A stretch of DNA of 64,000 nt from Candidatus Kuenenia stuttgartensis (GTDB lineage: Bacteria > Planctomycetota > Phycisphaerae > Phycisphaerales > SM1A02). The DNA lies in the NCBI GenBank assembly GCA_945902075.1, contig CAMDMA010000001.1, forward strand, positions 62,001-126,000. The letters run 5' to 3'. This document shows positions 1 through 10,080 of the stretch, piece after piece. The notes under the pieces were generated by a model that searched no databases, had not been told where the DNA came from, and was given only the letters and a program-made list of their open reading frames with translations. Made by a program: the position numbers and the translations under genes. Each line of letters begins with the position of its first letter. Position 1 is the stretch's first letter.

Positions 1-2
1 GC

Positions 3-1865
3 GGGCCGTTTCTCCGCGATCTCGTGCCTGCGGTGGTGTCAAGCCTTGGTGGCGCGTTCCCCGAGTTGGTACCTGCAGCGAAGCGCGTTGCGCAACTGAT
101 CGAAGACGAAGAGATTCAGTTCGGAAAGACCCTTGAGCGTGGACTCGCGCTGTTTGCTGACGCCGCTCTGCGTGTGAAAAAAGTTGGCGGAAACACGATC
201 TCTGCGGAGGATGCATTCCGGCTGCATGACACTTCGGGCTTCCCGATCGACCTCACGCAAGTGATGGCTGAGGAGGCGGGCATGACCGTTGATGTCGCCG
301 GCTACGAGGCGTTGATGGAGTCCGCGCGCGAGCGCAGCCGAAGTGTCGGCGGCGGTGCAGAGGGCATGCACTTCCCGCCCGATGCGATTGCGAAACTCGA
401 GGAACTCTCGATCAAGCCAACCGACGACCACGGCAAGTTTGCGGGCAAACCGACGAACGCCACCATCATGGCGATTTGGAATGGACGCAACTTCGACCAA
501 CACGTTGAGGCTGACAGTTCGAACATGCTCGCGTTCGTCTTTGATCGCACGCCGATGTACGCGGAGATGGGCGGACAAGTTGCCGATCATGGCTCCTTCC
601 GCACCGACCGCGCCCACTCGCATGGAAGCGAGATTGAGCGCTCAAGTGGTGGCAATGCTGTGCTTGAAATCACCGATGTGCAGCGCGCGGGCAACTATGT
701 GCTTCACATCGGGCGCGTCACCCACGGCCGACTTGCGTGTGGCGAGATGGGTCAGCTCATGCTCGCGCGCGATCGTCGTGATGCGATACGCGCAAACCAC
801 AGCGCAACGCACGCACTCAACTTCGCGCTGCGCGCGGTTGCAGGCGAAGATGTTGAGCAGAAGGGTTCGCTCGTCGATGACGAGAAGCTGCGCTTCGACT
901 ATGCCGCGAAAAGTGCGCTTTCTCTCGAACAAATCGCCGAAGTTGAGCGACGCGTCAACGCCTCGATCCACGCAAACGATGTGGTCGATGCACGCGAAGT
1001 CCCGCTCGGCGTGGCGCGTGGAATCAATGGTGTACGCGCTGTATTTGGCGAGCGCTACCCCGATCCAGTTCGCGTCGTATCGATCGGCGCCACCGTCGCG
1101 GAATTGGTCTCGAAGCCTGACAACGCGAAGTGGAAAGAACTTTCGATTGAATTTTGTGGCGGCACACATGTTGGATCGATGGGCGAAGCAAAACGCTTCG
1201 TACTCGTCAGTGAAGGTGGTCTTGCCGCAGGTGTCCGTCGCGTGATCGCACTCACGGGTGCGCGCGCAATTGCCGCGCAGATGGCGGCCGACGGATTTGC
1301 AGCGCGCATGAAGGACGCGATGCGGCTCGAAGGTGACGCACTCGTTTCGGAAATGACGGACATCGCAAAGTTGATGGAAGCGCTCGAAATCGGCGCAGTC
1401 GCGCGCGCGGAGCTTGACCGGGCGATGGATCCGCTCCGAGAGAAGGCGAAGTCTGCGCGCAAGCAAGCTGAGGGTGCCGCACGCGAACTCGCCGTTGCAC
1501 AGGTGCGCGAGCTCGTCGAGGCACACACCGCGCGCGGAAGTTCGCCACTCGTCGCCATGATCAACGGAGCAGATGCGCCAGCACTGCTCGCCGCGATTGA
1601 TGCAGCCCGCGCGAAGCTCACCGAAACACCGATCCTTCTCATCTCGCCCGATTTTGAAGGCGGAAAGGTCGCAATCGCAGCCACCTGCCCAAAGAGTGCA
1701 AATGAAAAGGGCTTAAAAGCAGGCGATTGGGTGAAGGCTGCGGCGCAAGCCTGCGGCGGCGCCGGCGGCGGACGACCAGACACGGCGCAAGCTGGTGGTA
1801 AAGACCCAAGCAAGACACGCGAGGCGCTCGATGCGGCGATCGCATTCGCGTCGGGGAAGGTGTGA
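3..1865 (+). CDS. alaS: Alanyl-tRNA synthetase, C-terminal part (5' end lies outside window)
   Basis: Frame is open to the left edge (GPFLRDLVPAVV...), with editing-domain motifs NHSATHALNFALR and FCGGTHV, and a C-terminal DHHA1-like region with GGGRPDTAQAGG. Confidence 0.95.
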   Translation, partial: GPFLRDLVPAVVSSLGGAFPELVPAAKRVAQLIEDEEIQFGKTLERGLALFADAALRVKKVGGNTISAEDAFRLHDTSGFPIDLTQVMAEEAGMTVDVAGYEALMESARERSRSVGGGAEGMHFPPDAIAKLEELSIKPTDDHGKFAGKPTNATIMAIWNGRNFDQHVEADSSNMLAFVFDRTPMYAEMGGQVADHGSFRTDRAHSHGSEIERSSGGNAVLEITDVQRAGNYVLHIGRVTHGRLACGEMGQLMLARDRRDAIRANHSATHALNFALRAVAGEDVEQKGSLVDDEKLRFDYAAKSALSLEQIAEVERRVNASIHANDVVDAREVPLGVARGINGVRAVFGERYPDPVRVVSIGATVAELVSKPDNAKWKELSIEFCGGTHVGSMGEAKRFVLVSEGGLAAGVRRVIALTGARAIAAQMAADGFAARMKDAMRLEGDALVSEMTDIAKLMEALEIGAVARAELDRAMDPLREKAKSARKQAEGAARELAVAQVRELVEAHTARGSSPLVAMINGADAPALLAAIDAARAKLTETPILLISPDFEGGKVAIAATCPKSANEKGLKAGDWVKAAAQACGGAGGGRPDTAQAGGKDPSKTREALDAAIAFASGKV

Positions 1866-2458
1866 TCGAGGCGGCGACGCTCCCCGAACGCACGCTCCTC
1901 GCTGCCGCAGTCGCCAATGTGCGTCTGCACGGGATGGAGCCGTGGGGATTGCACGGGCTCGCGCACTGGTGGCGCGTGCGGCACAACGGATTGCTTGTTG
2001 CCGACGCGATGGGTGCGAGCTCGCGCGTCGTGAAACTTTTCGCGATCTTCCATGATTCGCACCGCGCGGATGACAACGAAGATCCCGAGCACGGCCCACG
2101 CGCGGCCGCGTGGCTTGAGCGCGTGCGCGCGGGCGACACGACTGCGCATGGCGCGTGCGCTGCGACCATCGACACGATTCGCGCAGTCACTGCCGCTGAG
2201 TTTGACGCGCTCCACGCGGCGTGCGAACTGCACACGCGCGCGCTCCATCACCACGATCCGTCGGTCGCGGCGTGCTTCGTCGCCGATCGACTTGATCTCT
2301 CGCGCGTCGGCTTCCGCCCCGATCCGAAGCGCATGCCTGCGCCAGATCGGCTTCTCAGCAACGATTTCATCGACGCGGCCATCACGCGCGAGCGCGCCGG
2401 GCTTGATTGGCCGGGCGGCGGCGAGATCGAGTCGGTGTGGGGCGTGCGGCCAGCGTGA
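1862..2458 (+). CDS. HD-like hydrolase family protein
   Basis: GTG start overlaps the alaS stop; contains H..HW, FAIFHDSHR and a downstream D, resembling HD-superfamily metal ligands. Confidence 0.6.
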   Translation: MIEAATLPERTLLAAAVANVRLHGMEPWGLHGLAHWWRVRHNGLLVADAMGASSRVVKLFAIFHDSHRADDNEDPEHGPRAAAWLERVRAGDTTAHGACAATIDTIRAVTAAEFDALHAACELHTRALHHHDPSVAACFVADRLDLSRVGFRPDPKRMPAPDRLLSNDFIDAAITRERAGLDWPGGGEIESVWGVRPA

Positions 2459-2695
2459 GGCGGGTCTCGAGGGATTTTGAGGGGGTTCTGAACACCTCGA
2501 AGTCCCTCAAAGTTGTAGAGCGCTCAACGAATCCGGCATCGACAGACAACACCAACATCGTCGTGCGAGGAGTGCTCGCGCGCGACAGTGGCGGCGGACA
2601 TCCTGCAAACGCCGCTTGATGGGAGGAATCTGATTTCTCGCGCAGAGGCCCATGCGCAGGAAAGGTGGCCCCGCCTCCTCGCATACATTCCGCGG

Positions 2696-4714
2696 ATGGC
2701 CGATCCGCACACCACTTCGAATGCCAACTCTCCTGTTCAATCACTTCTGAAGGAAGACCGCATCTTCCCGCCCACCGCAGCGCAAGCCACCGCACTCGGC
2801 GGCGCGTGGTGTGCGTCGATGGACGAGTACCGCACACGCCACGCGCGTTCGATCGCAGATCCCGAGGGTTTCTGGAGCGAGGTCGCACAGGACTTGGATT
2901 GGTTCACGCCATGGTCAAAGGTGCTCGAGTGGAACTGCCCTGATGCCAAGTGGTTTGTCGACGCAAAAACGAACATCTGTCATAACGCGCTTGACCGCCA
3001 TGTACTTGCTGGTCACGGTCACGAGGTCGGCATCATCTGGGAAGGCGAGCCGAAACGGGAGAATGGCACACCCGAGGTCAAGCACCTCTCCTATGGCGAA
3101 CTACTCGAAGAAGTGTGCCGCTGCTCAAACGCACTGAAATCACTCGGCGTGAAAAAAGGCGATGTTGTCACACTCTATATGGGCATGGTGCCGGAGCTCG
3201 CGATCGCGATGCTTGCGTGTGCCCGTATCGGCGCAGCGCACAGCGTGATCTTCGGCGGGTTTCCTGCGCCCGCGATCGTCGATCGCATGCTTGATGCAAA
3301 ATCTGGCGTGATTGTGACCTGCGATGGTGCGTGGCGACGAGGGCAGGTTGTGCCTCTCAAGAAGAATGTTGACGAGGCCATTGCGCTCCTCTCCGCGCAG
3401 AATCACAAGGTTGAGCACTGCATCGTGCTGCATCGCACGAAGAATCAAATCGACTGGCACGCCGGCCGCGACCACGCGTGGCATGAGCTTGTCGGCGCGC
3501 AGAGCGACGAGTGCGACTGCGAGCCGATGGATTCAGAGGACCTCCTCTTCCTCCTCTACACCTCAGGCTCGACGGGAAAACCGAAGGGAATTCGCCACAC
3601 CATCGGCGGCTACATGGTCTACACCGCGTACACCGCGCAGCAGACATTCAGTTTGCGTGCTGGCGCAGGCCAAGTCTACTGGTGCACCGCCGACATCGGC
3701 TGGGTCACTGGTCACTCCTATATCGTCTACGGAATTCTCCCAAACCGTGTGCCCTCGCTTATGTACGAAGGCGCGCCAAACTTCCCCGGCGATGATCGAT
3801 TTTGGGAGATGGTTTCGCGTCATCACGTCACGCACTTCTACACCGCGCCGACTGCAATCCGCGCCTTCATGAAGTGGGGCGACGAACATCCCGCAAAGCA
3901 CGATCTTTCGAGTCTCAAGGTGCTCGGTACCGTCGGTGAACCGATTAACCCTGAGGCGTGGATGTGGTACCACCAAAACATCGGTGGCTCGAAATGTCCA
4001 ATCGTGGACACCTTCTGGCAAACTGAAACTGGCGGACATGTCCTCACGCCACTCGCCTGTACGACGCCGACCGTACCTGGCTCATGCACGCTTCCGTTCT
4101 TCGGGATTGATGCTGCAGTTGTCGATGAAAACGGTGTCGAAGTTCCGGCAAATTGCGGCGGGCTCCTCGTCATTCGAAAACCTTGGCCGGCAATGCTTCG
4201 CGGGATCCATGGCGATCGCGCGCGGTTCATCGAAACGTACTGGTCGCGCGTCAAAGGCATGTACCTCGCTGGCGACGGCGCGCGGCGCGACGAACGCGGC
4301 TACTTCTGGATCATGGGCCGTATCGACGACGTCCTCAATGTCTCCGGTCACCGGCTCGGCACCATGGAAGTCGAAAGCGCCTTGGTTTCGCACGAAGCGG
4401 TTGTCGAGGCGGCGGTCGTTGGTATGCCGCACGACATCAAGGGCACGGGAATCGCCGCGTTTGTTTCGCTTGGGCCACATGCAACGCCGAGCGACGAGCT
4501 AAAGGCAGCACTACGCGAACATGTTTCTGGTGTCCTTGGTCCGATCGCAAAGCCAGACATGATTCGCTTCACCCAAGCGCTTCCGAAAACGCGCTCAGGA
4601 AAAATCATGCGACGCCTGCTGCGCGACGTCGCCGCAGGTCGCGATTCAAAGCAAGACACCACCACGCTCGAGGACTTGAATGTGCTCGCCGCGCTCCGCG
4701 GAAATGAGGAATGA
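2696..4714 (+). CDS. acs: Acetyl-CoA synthetase / acetoacetyl-CoA synthase-like AMP-forming ligase
   Basis: AMP-binding motif YTSGSTGKPKG, DTFWQTETGG, GRIDDVLNVSGHRLGTMEVESALV, KTRSGKIMRRLLR. ORF is open from 2588; ATG at 2696 (MADPHTTS) preferred. Confidence 0.9.
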   Translation: MADPHTTSNANSPVQSLLKEDRIFPPTAAQATALGGAWCASMDEYRTRHARSIADPEGFWSEVAQDLDWFTPWSKVLEWNCPDAKWFVDAKTNICHNALDRHVLAGHGHEVGIIWEGEPKRENGTPEVKHLSYGELLEEVCRCSNALKSLGVKKGDVVTLYMGMVPELAIAMLACARIGAAHSVIFGGFPAPAIVDRMLDAKSGVIVTCDGAWRRGQVVPLKKNVDEAIALLSAQNHKVEHCIVLHRTKNQIDWHAGRDHAWHELVGAQSDECDCEPMDSEDLLFLLYTSGSTGKPKGIRHTIGGYMVYTAYTAQQTFSLRAGAGQVYWCTADIGWVTGHSYIVYGILPNRVPSLMYEGAPNFPGDDRFWEMVSRHHVTHFYTAPTAIRAFMKWGDEHPAKHDLSSLKVLGTVGEPINPEAWMWYHQNIGGSKCPIVDTFWQTETGGHVLTPLACTTPTVPGSCTLPFFGIDAAVVDENGVEVPANCGGLLVIRKPWPAMLRGIHGDRARFIETYWSRVKGMYLAGDGARRDERGYFWIMGRIDDVLNVSGHRLGTMEVESALVSHEAVVEAAVVGMPHDIKGTGIAAFVSLGPHATPSDELKAALREHVSGVLGPIAKPDMIRFTQALPKTRSGKIMRRLLRDVAAGRDSKQDTTTLEDLNVLAALRGNEE

Positions 4715-5229
4715 ACTCAATGGCCGCGAAGAAGGCAACGAAGAAGGCCACCACAAAGTCCACGACAAAGGCCCCGACAAAGGCCCCGATAAAGGCCCCG
4801 AGGACGCCGGCTGTGCGTGCCGTCAAGACCGCGACTTCAGCGGAGCACCACCGAACGCTTCGAAAGCAGCACGAATCGGAGGCTGCACAAGATTATTGCG
4901 AAGTCATCGCGGAACTACTTGATTCAGGCGTCGAAGCACGCGTCGGCCGCATCGCCGAACGCTTCGGCCTCTCTCATGTCACCGTCAGCCGAGTCGTCCG
5001 ACGCCTTGCGAGCGAAGGCTTTGTCGATGCGCGGCCGCACCGCCCACTTCGCCTGACACGCACCGGGGAAGCACTCGCGGCGGAAGCCCGGGCGCGTCAT
5101 GAAGTAGTGCTTGCGTTTCTACGAGCACTGGGTGTCGATGAACGCACCGCGCACGCCGATGCGGAAGGCATTGAGCACCACGTTTCACCAGCCACCCTCC
5201 GGGCAATGGCCCGTTTTGCATCGAAATGA
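4711..5229 (+). CDS. mntR: DtxR/MntR-family metal-dependent transcriptional regulator with Lys/Thr/Pro-rich N-terminal tail
   Basis: AQDYCEVIAELL...RIAERFGLSHVTVSRVVRRL...RHEVVLAFLRALGV...DAEGIEHHVS matches MntR, including the D/E and EGIEHH metal-ligand positions; ATG overlaps the acs stop. Confidence 0.85.
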   Translation: MNSMAAKKATKKATTKSTTKAPTKAPIKAPRTPAVRAVKTATSAEHHRTLRKQHESEAAQDYCEVIAELLDSGVEARVGRIAERFGLSHVTVSRVVRRLASEGFVDARPHRPLRLTRTGEALAAEARARHEVVLAFLRALGVDERTAHADAEGIEHHVSPATLRAMARFASK

Positions 5230-5303
5230 TGACGTTTCGCTCGCTGCGCATGCATCCCCAATCCGGTGTCCCTGTGATTCTCGGTATTTCGAATCGAAAC
5301 CGG

Positions 5304-5335
5304 TGTAGCAAACGCTACATGTAGCGTACGCTACA
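5304..5335. promoter_or_regulatory. Two adjacent 16-bp palindromic operators, probable MntR boxes
   Basis: TGTAGCAAACGCTACA (5304-5319, near-palindrome) directly followed by TGTAGCGTACGCTACA (5320-5335, perfect palindrome), ending 4 bp before the ATG at 5340. Confidence 0.75.
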
Positions 5336-5339
5336 ACCC

Positions 5340-6311
5340 ATGCTTCGCACGGTCCCCTTTGTCGGCATCTTCGCCGCGGTCATTCTCGTGTTTGTCGCTG
5401 GCTGCGGCGGCTCAAGCCCGCAACCGACGACTACCGCCGGTGGGGACAGCCGACCAGCTCGCGAGAAGTTGTTGATTGTCTGCACGACTCCGATGGTCGG
5501 TGACGTCGTGCGCGCGGTCGCTGGAGATCGCGCCGAAATCGTGACCCTGCTCGGGCCAGGAGTCGATCCACATCTTTGGTCACCAACGCGTTCCGATGTC
5601 CTGCAGATTCTTGGGGCAGACGCAGTCTTTCTCAGTGGTCTCATGCTTGAGGGTCGCGCGGGCGATTCGTTCGCGCGCGTAGGGCAGAGCGGCCGTCCGG
5701 TCGTCCGCATTGCAGAGTCATTGCCGAAATCAGACCTCCTTCTTGATGTCGCGAACTCATCGCACTTCGATCCGCACGTTTGGATGGACCCCATTCTTTG
5801 GGCGAAAACTGCCACTTCGGTTCGCGATGCACTGTCGACCATCGATCCTGACGGGAAAGACACGTTCGCGACGAACACCGCCGCATTCGAAGCCGAAGCT
5901 GCAAAACTCGACAGCGCTTGCGCGCTCGCTGTCGGATCGATTCCCTTCGCCCAGCGCATGCTCGTTACTGCACATGATGCGTTTGGCTACTTCGGTCGTC
6001 GCTATGGGCTTGAGGTGCGCGGAATCCAGGGAATTTCGACTGAAAGTGAAGCATCGATCGCCGACATCGAACGACTCGTGAACGAGATCTGCGAGCGACG
6101 TGTACCTACTGTATTCGTCGAAACCACAGTGACCGATCGTGCCGTGCGGGCGCTTGTTGAAGGCTGCGCGGCGCGCGGACACGAGGTTCAAATCGGAGAC
6201 GCTCTCTACTCTGATTCGCTCGGCCGCGGAGGTTCCCCCGAAGGAACCTGGATTGGCATGGTGCGCCACAACGCGAAATCGATTGCCAATGGACTGGGAG
6301 GGAGAGGATGA
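5340..6311 (+). CDS. Metal ABC transporter substrate-binding lipoprotein (ZnuA/TroA/MntA family)
   Basis: Lipobox FVAGCGG; GVDPHLWSPTRSD, SSHFDPHVWMDP, TAHDAFGYFGRRYGLEVRGIQG. Confidence 0.9.
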   Translation: MLRTVPFVGIFAAVILVFVAGCGGSSPQPTTTAGGDSRPAREKLLIVCTTPMVGDVVRAVAGDRAEIVTLLGPGVDPHLWSPTRSDVLQILGADAVFLSGLMLEGRAGDSFARVGQSGRPVVRIAESLPKSDLLLDVANSSHFDPHVWMDPILWAKTATSVRDALSTIDPDGKDTFATNTAAFEAEAAKLDSACALAVGSIPFAQRMLVTAHDAFGYFGRRYGLEVRGIQGISTESEASIADIERLVNEICERRVPTVFVETTVTDRAVRALVEGCAARGHEVQIGDALYSDSLGRGGSPEGTWIGMVRHNAKSIANGLGGRG

Positions 6312-7105
6312 AAAAAATCACCAGCGCGCAAAAAGGCGGTGGGCGAGATCCGGTCAATTCCCCGCAGCGGAACAGTACTTTACCGCTTGAAGTGCGCGGT
6401 CTTTCCGCTGGTTACGGCGGCGAGCGTTCGGTCGTGCACGACATTGCATTTACACTCGCGCCATCAACGATGACAGCGCTCATCGGCCCGAACGGCGCAG
6501 GAAAAAGTACGCTACTCAAAGCGATTCTCGCGTTGCTTCCAGAATGTCACGCGGAGCGCATCGCGTTTTTCGGCACCGAGTTAAGTGCCGCTCGCGCGCG
6601 CGTCGCGTACATCCCGCAGCGTTCCGCGATCGATTGGAACTTTCCCGCGTCCGCGCTCGATGTCGTTGCGATGGGGCTCTACCGAAAACTTGGCTTTTTT
6701 CGCCGTGTTGGACGCGATGCGCGCGAGACCGCCCGTGCGGCGCTCGAGACAGTTGGCCTCGGTGCAGTGAGCACTGCTCCGATCAGCGAACTTTCCGGTG
6801 GTCAACAACAGCGCGTGCTCATTGCTCGCGCGCTCGCGCAAGATGCAGACCTGCTGATCCTGGATGAGCCATTCGCAAATGTTGATGCTCTCACCGAAGA
6901 GCGTATCGCCGAAGTACTGCGTGGATTACGTGATCGTGATCGCACAATCCTCGCCGTTCATCACGATCTTCGCAGTGTGCGGCGCCACTTTCACGATGTC
7001 ATGGTTCTCAACGGAAGCCTGCTTGCGAAAGGTACAGCGGTAGAGGTCATGACCGATGCTGTACTCGCAGAGGCATACGGCTTTCCCTTGGAGCGAAACG
7101 CGTGA
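6308..7105 (+). CDS. Metal ABC transporter ATP-binding protein
   Basis: Walker A GPNGAGKST, signature ELSGGQQQRVLIARAL, Walker B LLILDEPFANVD. Confidence 0.95.
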   Translation: MKKITSAQKGGGRDPVNSPQRNSTLPLEVRGLSAGYGGERSVVHDIAFTLAPSTMTALIGPNGAGKSTLLKAILALLPECHAERIAFFGTELSAARARVAYIPQRSAIDWNFPASALDVVAMGLYRKLGFFRRVGRDARETARAALETVGLGAVSTAPISELSGGQQQRVLIARALAQDADLLILDEPFANVDALTEERIAEVLRGLRDRDRTILAVHHDLRSVRRHFHDVMVLNGSLLAKGTAVEVMTDAVLAEAYGFPLERNA

Positions 7106-7956
7106 ACCTCGGCGCGAACTCAATGCTGGTGTTTGCGGGCTGCACTGCGTTTGGTGCACTTGCTGGAACCGTCGGAACCTTCGTATTGGCGCGTCGGCGC
7201 GCACTGGTTGCCGATGTCGCTGGACACGCAACCCTTCCCGGTGTCTGTCTGGCATTCCTCGCCGGGGAAGCGTTCGGATTGAATGGTCGTACGCCCTGGC
7301 TTCTCCTTCTCGGCGGCGCCTCCACCGCATTGCTTGCCGCGTGGAGCATTCCGACGCTTGCGCAGCTTCGTCGACTCGGTTCGGACGGTGCGACCGCCGT
7401 GTCGCTCGCATTTTTCTTTGGTATCGGCGCAGTGCTGTTGTCGGTTGTTCAACTCCACGAATCGGGCGCGCAGGGCGGAATTCGGAAGTTGCTCTTCGGA
7501 AGCGCCGCCGCGATGACTTCCTCCGACGTCATCACGCTTACCACGCTCGCGGTAGCGACCGTCGCGGTTCTTGCGACCTTCTTCAAAGAGTTCGCGCTCG
7601 TAAGTTTCGACGAGCCGTTTGCAAAAGTCATGGGAGTTCCGGTACGAAAGCTTGACCTCGCACTCACAGCGCTGTTGGTTGCAACCGTCGTGGCCGGGCT
7701 TCAAGTCGCTGGAATTGTGCTCGTTGTCGCACTCATTCTTACACCAGCCGCCGCAGCGCGTCGATTTCGTGGCTCACTCACGAAGATCACCGTCATCGCT
7801 GCCACCATCGGTGCCGCAAGCGCAGCAGCTGGCGTCGCGCTCTCGCTTGTTGTCGATGGCCTTCCAACAGGGAGCGCGATGACCTTGGTCGCAACAGTGT
7901 TTTTTCTACTGACCATCGCGCGCCGGAACAACACACCGCCGGTGCAAGTCGCATGA
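7102..7956 (+). CDS. Metal ABC transporter permease (ZnuB/TroC family)
   Basis: Multi-TM ABC-3 type permease, LVADVAGHATLPGVCLAFL; overlapping start/stop with neighbours. Confidence 0.9.
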   Translation: MNLGANSMLVFAGCTAFGALAGTVGTFVLARRRALVADVAGHATLPGVCLAFLAGEAFGLNGRTPWLLLLGGASTALLAAWSIPTLAQLRRLGSDGATAVSLAFFFGIGAVLLSVVQLHESGAQGGIRKLLFGSAAAMTSSDVITLTTLAVATVAVLATFFKEFALVSFDEPFAKVMGVPVRKLDLALTALLVATVVAGLQVAGIVLVVALILTPAAAARRFRGSLTKITVIAATIGAASAAAGVALSLVVDGLPTGSAMTLVATVFFLLTIARRNNTPPVQVA

Positions 7957-8846
7957 ACGCCTTCTTGCACATCGATTTCCCGGCGCTGGCCGCTGCGCTC
8001 CTGGCTCTCGTTGGCTGTGGGACGCTCGGAAACTGGCTCGTGCTTCGGAAGGAAGCGATGACTGGCGATGCAATTGCGCACGCGGTGCTTCCTGGACTTG
8101 TCGCTGGTTTTCTCGTCACAGGAACGAGATCCGTCGCGGCAATGTTTCTTGGTGCGGCACTTGCAGGCGTCGGTGCAATTCTCCTTGCAGGTTGGGTGCG
8201 CGCTCGCACGAAAACTGGCGCTGCGGCCGCGCTCGGTATTGTCTTCACAGCATGCTTCGCACTTGGAGTCGCACTGCTCGAGACGCGGGGCGCACGACAA
8301 GTCGACCTTGATCCCGAGTGCGTCCTCTTTGGTTCGCTTGAAACGCTGTTTTATGTGGTGCCCGCAGAGGGCTCGTGGATCGCAGGTGTTCCGCGGGCGA
8401 TCTGGTCACTTGCGGCAGCGGCGTGCGTCGCGCTCACCTTTACCGCGATGTTCGCCAAGGAACTCACGCTGCTTTCATTTGACCGCGAATTCGCACGCTT
8501 TAGTGGCGTCGCGCCACGAGCACTCGAGCGCGCGCTTCTCATCGTTGTGTCCGCGTGCGTCGTGGCCAGCTTCGAAGCCGTAGGCAGCGTGCTTGTCATC
8601 GCTTTTCTCGCGTGCCCGGCACTCATCGCCGCCCCACACGCACGAAGCGTTCGCGGCCAGATCGCGCTGAGTCTTGCAGCTGGCGCTGCGATTGCGACTG
8701 GAGCCTATTTTCTCGCCGCATTCGCACCACAGCTCTTTGGTGCGCGATCTGCGCTCAATGCTGCGGGAATGATCTCCGCCGCGCTTGCTGCCGCTGTGCC
8801 GCTTTCACATATCGCGCGGAGTATGCTCAACCGCCGGAGGGCGTGA
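7953..8846 (+). CDS. Metal ABC transporter permease, second subunit
   Basis: ABC-3 permease motif MTGDAIAHAVLPGLVAGFL; VGSVLVIAFLACPALIA. Confidence 0.9.
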   Translation: MNAFLHIDFPALAAALLALVGCGTLGNWLVLRKEAMTGDAIAHAVLPGLVAGFLVTGTRSVAAMFLGAALAGVGAILLAGWVRARTKTGAAAALGIVFTACFALGVALLETRGARQVDLDPECVLFGSLETLFYVVPAEGSWIAGVPRAIWSLAAAACVALTFTAMFAKELTLLSFDREFARFSGVAPRALERALLIVVSACVVASFEAVGSVLVIAFLACPALIAAPHARSVRGQIALSLAAGAAIATGAYFLAAFAPQLFGARSALNAAGMISAALAAAVPLSHIARSMLNRRRA

Positions 8847-9756
8847 GGGGCGAATCCTTCGCGGTTGCGGTGTTCGACCAGAGTCGCATGTCGTCAAACG
8901 CCTCTGGCGCACGAGCCTCCGCATGACCGTCCGCAAATCCTGCGACGATCTCGCCTCCATTTCGTCGGCTGAGATTTCCCCACGACGCGGGATCGTCCTC
9001 GTCGTACGACGCGGCCCAAGTCCGAGTATCAAAGAACGGCGAGCGAACCCGGAAGTAACCCTCCGAAACCGCACTCGCATCTCCGCCGGGCGTCCCCTCC
9101 TGCCCGCGTGCACTCCCGAAGACGACGAGCGACGCCGGCTGCGCGATCTCAGAGAGTCGGGTCACATAGAACTTCCCATAGAGACCGAGAAACGCGCTGC
9201 TGAACCCGCCATAGTTTTCGTCGCCGCCGACCCACACGCTATTGAGCCCGAAACTCGGAAACACGCTTGTTTGGTAGAGGTAGTTTGAGATATCGGTTGT
9301 CTCAAGTTCACGCAAGACGCGCTCGTGTTCACCGAGATAGAGCGCGTCAAAGTTATGGCCGATGTAGGGCGCGAGCCGCCAAACCCAGCGATTTGCCGTC
9401 ACTCCAATTGTCTGCGTCGCGATCGGATTTCGATCCGCGTCATACGCAGGAAGCCCAGATTTGTAGCCAGGAAGAACCGCGCCGTTCGAATCCTGTGCAT
9501 ATTGCTGCCACGCACCAACGAGTTCGCGCGCGGCCGCAATCTCGCGAGCGCGCTCACTCGCTGTTCTCATACGCGAAAGTACCGGGAGAAGCGCTGAGAG
9601 CACCAACGCAAGAATCGCGAGTACGACAAGGAGTTCGACGAGCGTGAAACCCGCGAACTCGACCAAACCCCGCAGTGGACAGCGTCGGACGCGTCGCGCC
9701 GGAGCGGTGAGAGGTGTTTCGGTGCGCAGGACGGACACGTGATCGTTGGGGTACAT
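8827..9756 (-). CDS. Type II secretion / DUF1559-like prepilin protein
   Basis: Type III prepilin leader AG|FTLVELLVVLAILALVLSALLPVLSRMR plus planctomycete-style tail with FADGHAE. Confidence 0.8.
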   Translation of the reverse strand: MYPNDHVSVLRTETPLTAPARRVRRCPLRGLVEFAGFTLVELLVVLAILALVLSALLPVLSRMRTASERAREIAAARELVGAWQQYAQDSNGAVLPGYKSGLPAYDADRNPIATQTIGVTANRWVWRLAPYIGHNFDALYLGEHERVLRELETTDISNYLYQTSVFPSFGLNSVWVGGDENYGGFSSAFLGLYGKFYVTRLSEIAQPASLVVFGSARGQEGTPGGDASAVSEGYFRVRSPFFDTRTWAASYDEDDPASWGNLSRRNGGEIVAGFADGHAEARAPEAFDDMRLWSNTATAKDSPLTPSGG

Positions 9757-10080
9757 GCGCGAAAAAACGGTCAGGTGGAAACGGCGAATAAGCGTTGAAC
9801 CAGTGCGAAACCCGCGAGTTCAGTGCCGAGCGGAGCACGGAATGTAGCAGGGCTTCGCATGGCTCCCACCTCACCCCGGATAAGGTCTACGCCCGAAAAC
9901 TCGATTAATCCCGATGCGAAACGAAAATCCTTGCCGAAAGCCGTACTTTCCACCGTGTTCGTAATCTCGCGAACTAGTCTCACACGAAGAACTGTTTCAC
10001 ATCCAAACGCTCTTGAATCGCGAACAAGTGGGGTGACCCTCGCGCAAGCCTCGCGCAAGCCTCGCAGGCGCGCACCCTGT

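Noticed and set aside
1055-2254. 399-aa minus-strand ORF
   Set aside because: Antisense to alaS and the HD-like gene.
2466-2516. Hairpin TTGAGGG...CCCTCAA between the HD-like gene and acs
   Set aside because: Large loop and no U-tract; too weak to call a terminator.
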